This document shows, piece after piece, positions 4,543-5,523 of a stretch of DNA of 5,523 bases (positions are counted from its first letter, which is position 1; the number at the start of each line of letters is the position of its first letter). Origin of the DNA: Phycisphaerae bacterium. Its GTDB lineage: Bacteria; Planctomycetota; Phycisphaerae; SM23-33. The notes under the pieces were generated by a model. That model did not search any database and had not been told where the DNA came from. It was given only the letters and a program-made list of their open reading frames with translations. The translations under genes were made by a program, and so were the position numbers. The stretch lies in assembly GCA_030610965.1 (NCBI GenBank), contig JAUWQU010000317.1:1-5523 (forward strand), written 5' to 3'.

Positions 4543-5472
4543 CTAGAGCCGTATTGCTTCGACTCGCACCAGTTCCGCCTCGGCTGCCAGGGTTGTGGGG
4601 TCCAGGCGGCATGGCAGGAGTTGGCGGCAGTTCTGTGCCGCTCCCGCGATTGCCAGGCGAGCCGCCTCGACCATCGGCCTGCCTGCCCGGACGGCCCAGG
4701 CGATAGTGGCGGCCATGGCGTCGCCCGAGCCGATTGGGTTGACGACGTCCGCAATCGCCGGGCCGGTCAGCCGCCAGGCCTCGCCGGCGGAACTCAGCCA
4801 GACCGGGCCTGGGCCCTGGGTTATCAGCACGTACTTGGCGCCGCGGTCGTTGAGCGACCGCATCGCCCGCAAGAGGTCGTCGTCGGTTTCCAGCGAGTCG
4901 CCGACGGTCCCGGCCAATTCCTCGCGGTTGGGCTTGACCAGCAGAGGTTCGAGATCCAGCACCGATAGAAGCCCCTGCCCGCGGAAGTCCAGCACGGCCG
5001 GGCAGGGCGTTTTTTCCATCAGCTCGCGATAGTAGCTCTCGGGCGTCCCTTCCGGCAGCGAGCCGATCAGCACCACCACGTCCGCCCTGGCGGCCTGGGC
5101 GGCGTAGACGCGGCGAAACAGCCTCAATTCCATCGCCGTCAAGCCCCGGCCATTCTCGACAAGCTCGGTCATCGAGCCCGTGGCCGCGTCGAGGATGGTC
5201 GTGCAAACCCGCGTGGCCGCGCTCGTGCGAATCCATCTGCACGGCACGCGAAGGTCCGCGAGTTCCGCCTCGATAGCACCCCAGGCCGGACCGCCCACGG
5301 GCGCCAGTGTCACACTCGGCCCGCCGAGATGATGGGCCGCGATCCCCGCGTTGAAGACCTTGCCCGACGCGCACCAGATAGCCCGGCCGGCGCGGTTGAC
5401 CTCGCCGAAGCGAAACGAATCGAACGTAAGTATCTGCTGCCAAGCGGGTGTAAGCCCGGCCGAGAGGATCAT
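4543..5472 (-). CDS. PfkB-family sugar kinase, 1-phosphofructokinase/tagatose-6-P kinase-like
   Basis: This protein of 309 residues in the ribokinase/PfkB superfamily should transfer phosphate from ATP to a sugar or sugar phosphate in the cytoplasm. The ATG at 5472 is chosen because GGAAGGAG (5485-5478 on the minus strand) lies 5 nt upstream and MILSAGLTPAW aligns with the usual kinase start; an upstream in-frame start at 5505 would add 11 unrelated residues. Visible marks are GEVNRA (23-28), ASGKVFNAG (35-43, equivalent to the GGKGINVA sugar/phosphate loop), GSLPEG (137-142), VKPNREEL (179-186, typical of FruK/LacC), a TQGPGP segment (218-223) and NPIGSGDAMAA (245-255), with the GSGD anion hole and catalytic D251. 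Oddly, the aspartate usual in the first strand (LxPxxD, D14 in E. coli PfkB) is Q12 here, in LTPAWQQ, so the substrate may not be fructose 1-phosphate. It converges on the hydrogenase operon and seems functionally unrelated to it. Confidence 0.85.
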   Translation of the reverse strand: MILSAGLTPAWQQILTFDSFRFGEVNRAGRAIWCASGKVFNAGIAAHHLGGPSVTLAPVGGPAWGAIEAELADLRVPCRWIRTSAATRVCTTILDAATGSMTELVENGRGLTAMELRLFRRVYAAQAARADVVVLIGSLPEGTPESYYRELMEKTPCPAVLDFRGQGLLSVLDLEPLLVKPNREELAGTVGDSLETDDDLLRAMRSLNDRGAKYVLITQGPGPVWLSSAGEAWRLTGPAIADVVNPIGSGDAMAATIAWAVRAGRPMVEAARLAIAGAAQNCRQLLPCRLDPTTLAAEAELVRVEAIRL

Positions 5473-5485
5473 GGCTGCTCCTTCC
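5473..5485 (-). promoter_or_regulatory. Ribosome binding site deciding the kinase start
   Basis: On the minus strand GGAAGGAG (5485-5478) is followed by the spacer CAGCC and then ATG (5472-5470). This strong, well-spaced site selects the 309-residue form over a start 33 nt further upstream. Confidence 0.7.
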
Positions 5486-5523
5486 GCGCTGCTGCGCCCA
5501 CGCAATATCGCCGGCGCATCCGC

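Noticed and set aside
4511..5443. Long open frame on the minus strand overlapping the kinase
   Set aside because: It is an out-of-frame shadow with an Arg/Gly-rich translation typical of high-GC DNA. The overlapping frame has clear PfkB motifs.

Overview
The window looks like a piece of a GC-rich bacterial chromosome from an anaerobe or facultative anaerobe. Its core is an operon for a Tat-exported, soluble periplasmic [NiFe] hydrogenase of group 1: small subunit (1403-2332), large subunit (2390-3829) and a dedicated maturation endopeptidase (3920-4372), all on the + strand. The lineage cannot be fixed from the sequence. The flanking PfkB-type sugar kinase (4543-5472, - strand), with its LTPAWQQ and ASGKVFNAG signatures, reminds me of planctomycete-type proteins. 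I offer that only as a weak pointer.

Layout. Positions 2-433 hold the 3' part of a small membrane-protein gene that resembles the DUF1097 family. Positions 434-1003 hold no convincing gene and are visibly less GC-rich than their surroundings. This stretch contains a GC-rich hairpin just after the first gene, a very good sigma-70-type promoter (TTGACG, 17 bp, TATACT at 692-720) facing the hydrogenase, and a roughly 280-nt leader with a stable small hairpin. A small, very basic protein of unknown function follows (1016-1282), opening with SRRDLFRR. The hydrogenase genes come next. An 11-bp perfect hairpin overlaps the stop codon of the large subunit and precedes the protease gene. A convergent gap (4373-4542) separates this operon from the kinase.

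How the parts work together. The small subunit carries a twin-arginine leader and binds three Fe-S clusters. The large subunit carries the four Ni-binding cysteines (65, 68, 455, 458) and an 18-residue C-terminal peptide. The protease has the expected metal ligands (E17, D62, H92) and would remove that peptide after H461 once nickel is in place. The folded heterodimer would then cross the membrane through the Tat system on the small-subunit leader. No cytochrome b anchor, multihaem cytochrome or Hyp factor is encoded here, so the electron partner and the rest of the maturation machinery must lie elsewhere.

The most notable points are a fourth cysteine (C280) at the medial cluster of the small subunit, which predicts [4Fe-4S] rather than [3Fe-4S] there; an in-frame 9-bp tandem duplication in the cleaved C-terminal peptide of the large subunit; the unexplained basic protein and long leader in front of the operon; a short sequence shared by the leader and the hairpin after the large subunit; and a kinase lacking the usual sugar-contacting aspartate. 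I see no CRISPR array, tRNA, rRNA, insertion sequence or defence system.
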